Positions 64,000-64,000 of a stretch of DNA of 64,000 bases are shown piece after piece. Origin of the DNA: Aneurinibacillus uraniidurans (GTDB lineage: Bacteria > Bacillota > Bacilli > Aneurinibacillales > Aneurinibacillaceae); assembly GCF_028471905.1 (NCBI RefSeq), contig NZ_CP116902.1:1276501-1340500 (forward strand). The letters are read 5' to 3'. Numbering within the stretch: position 1 is the first letter of the stretch; each line of letters begins with the position of its first letter. The translations under genes were made by a program, and so were the position numbers. Under the pieces are notes generated by a model, which had not been told where the DNA came from, ran no database searches, and saw only the letters and a program-made list of their open reading frames with translations.

Positions 64000-64000
64000 G

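Overview
The window is core chromosome of an endospore-forming, flagellated member of the Bacillales (Firmicutes). Protein character and gene order suggest the Paenibacillaceae side, for example Aneurinibacillus or Brevibacillus. That placement is inference from gene order, not a database match. The spore markers are spoVM with a sigma-E type promoter, sda, ylbJ and a CsfG-like small RNA with a sigma-F type promoter. I see no rRNA, tRNA, insertion sequence, prophage or CRISPR array. Nearly everything is single-copy housekeeping gene content.

Layout. (1) 1-11.2 kb, plus strand: end of coaBC, then priA, def, fmt, rsmB, rlmN, prpC, prkC, rsgA, rpe. This covers replication restart, N-formylmethionine handling, rRNA methylation and the PASTA kinase/phosphatase pair. 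(2) 11.2-17.1 kb: spoVM (24 codons), rpmB on the minus strand, then an Asp23-like gene with fakA and a degV/fakB gene (fatty acid kinase), then recG. (3) 17.1-24.5 kb: mgtC (minus), the CsfG-like RNA (minus), rsmD-coaD, ylbJ (minus), a patatin-like gene with ylbL, tmcAL (minus), and ylbN-rpmF. In B. subtilis most of this block lies at a separate ylb locus. (4) 24.5-32.4 kb: fapR with its probable operator, then plsX-fabH-fabD-fabG-acpP-fabF, rnc and a radical SAM gene. (5) 32.4-46.2 kb: smc, ftsY, ylxM-ffh, rpsP-khpA-ylqD-rimM-trmD, rplS behind an L19-type leader, lepB, rbgA, rnhB, a FliK-like/FlhB-tail pair and a YraN-type gene. (6) 46.4-59.2 kb: a ComM/YifB ATPase, sda behind three DnaA boxes, sucCD, dprA, topA, trmFO, xerC-hslVU-codY. 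(7) 59.3 kb to the end: start of the large flagellar operon, flgB-flgC-fliE-fliF-fliG-fliH.

How the parts connect. Lipid supply is concentrated here: FapR would sense malonyl-CoA and control itself and the fab genes, PlsX links synthesis to phospholipid, and FakA with a DegV protein would activate exogenous fatty acids. Protein export and translation are co-located (ffh, ftsY, lepB, def, fmt, rpsP, rplS, rimM, trmD, rbgA). Sda with its DnaA boxes ties sporulation to replication. CodY sits between the HslUV protease and the flagellar genes.

No clearly new multi-gene system stands out. The most notable non-routine items are regulatory or very small: the minus-strand structured RNA upstream of rsmD, the DnaA-box/sda module, the hairpin leader before xerC-hslVU-codY, the inverted repeat before the asp23-fakA operon, the NPTH-less FlhB tail paired with a FliK-like protein, and the Elp3-like radical SAM gene between rnc and smc. 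Start sites were chosen by ribosome-binding-site spacing and family length. All functional calls come from motifs read by eye.
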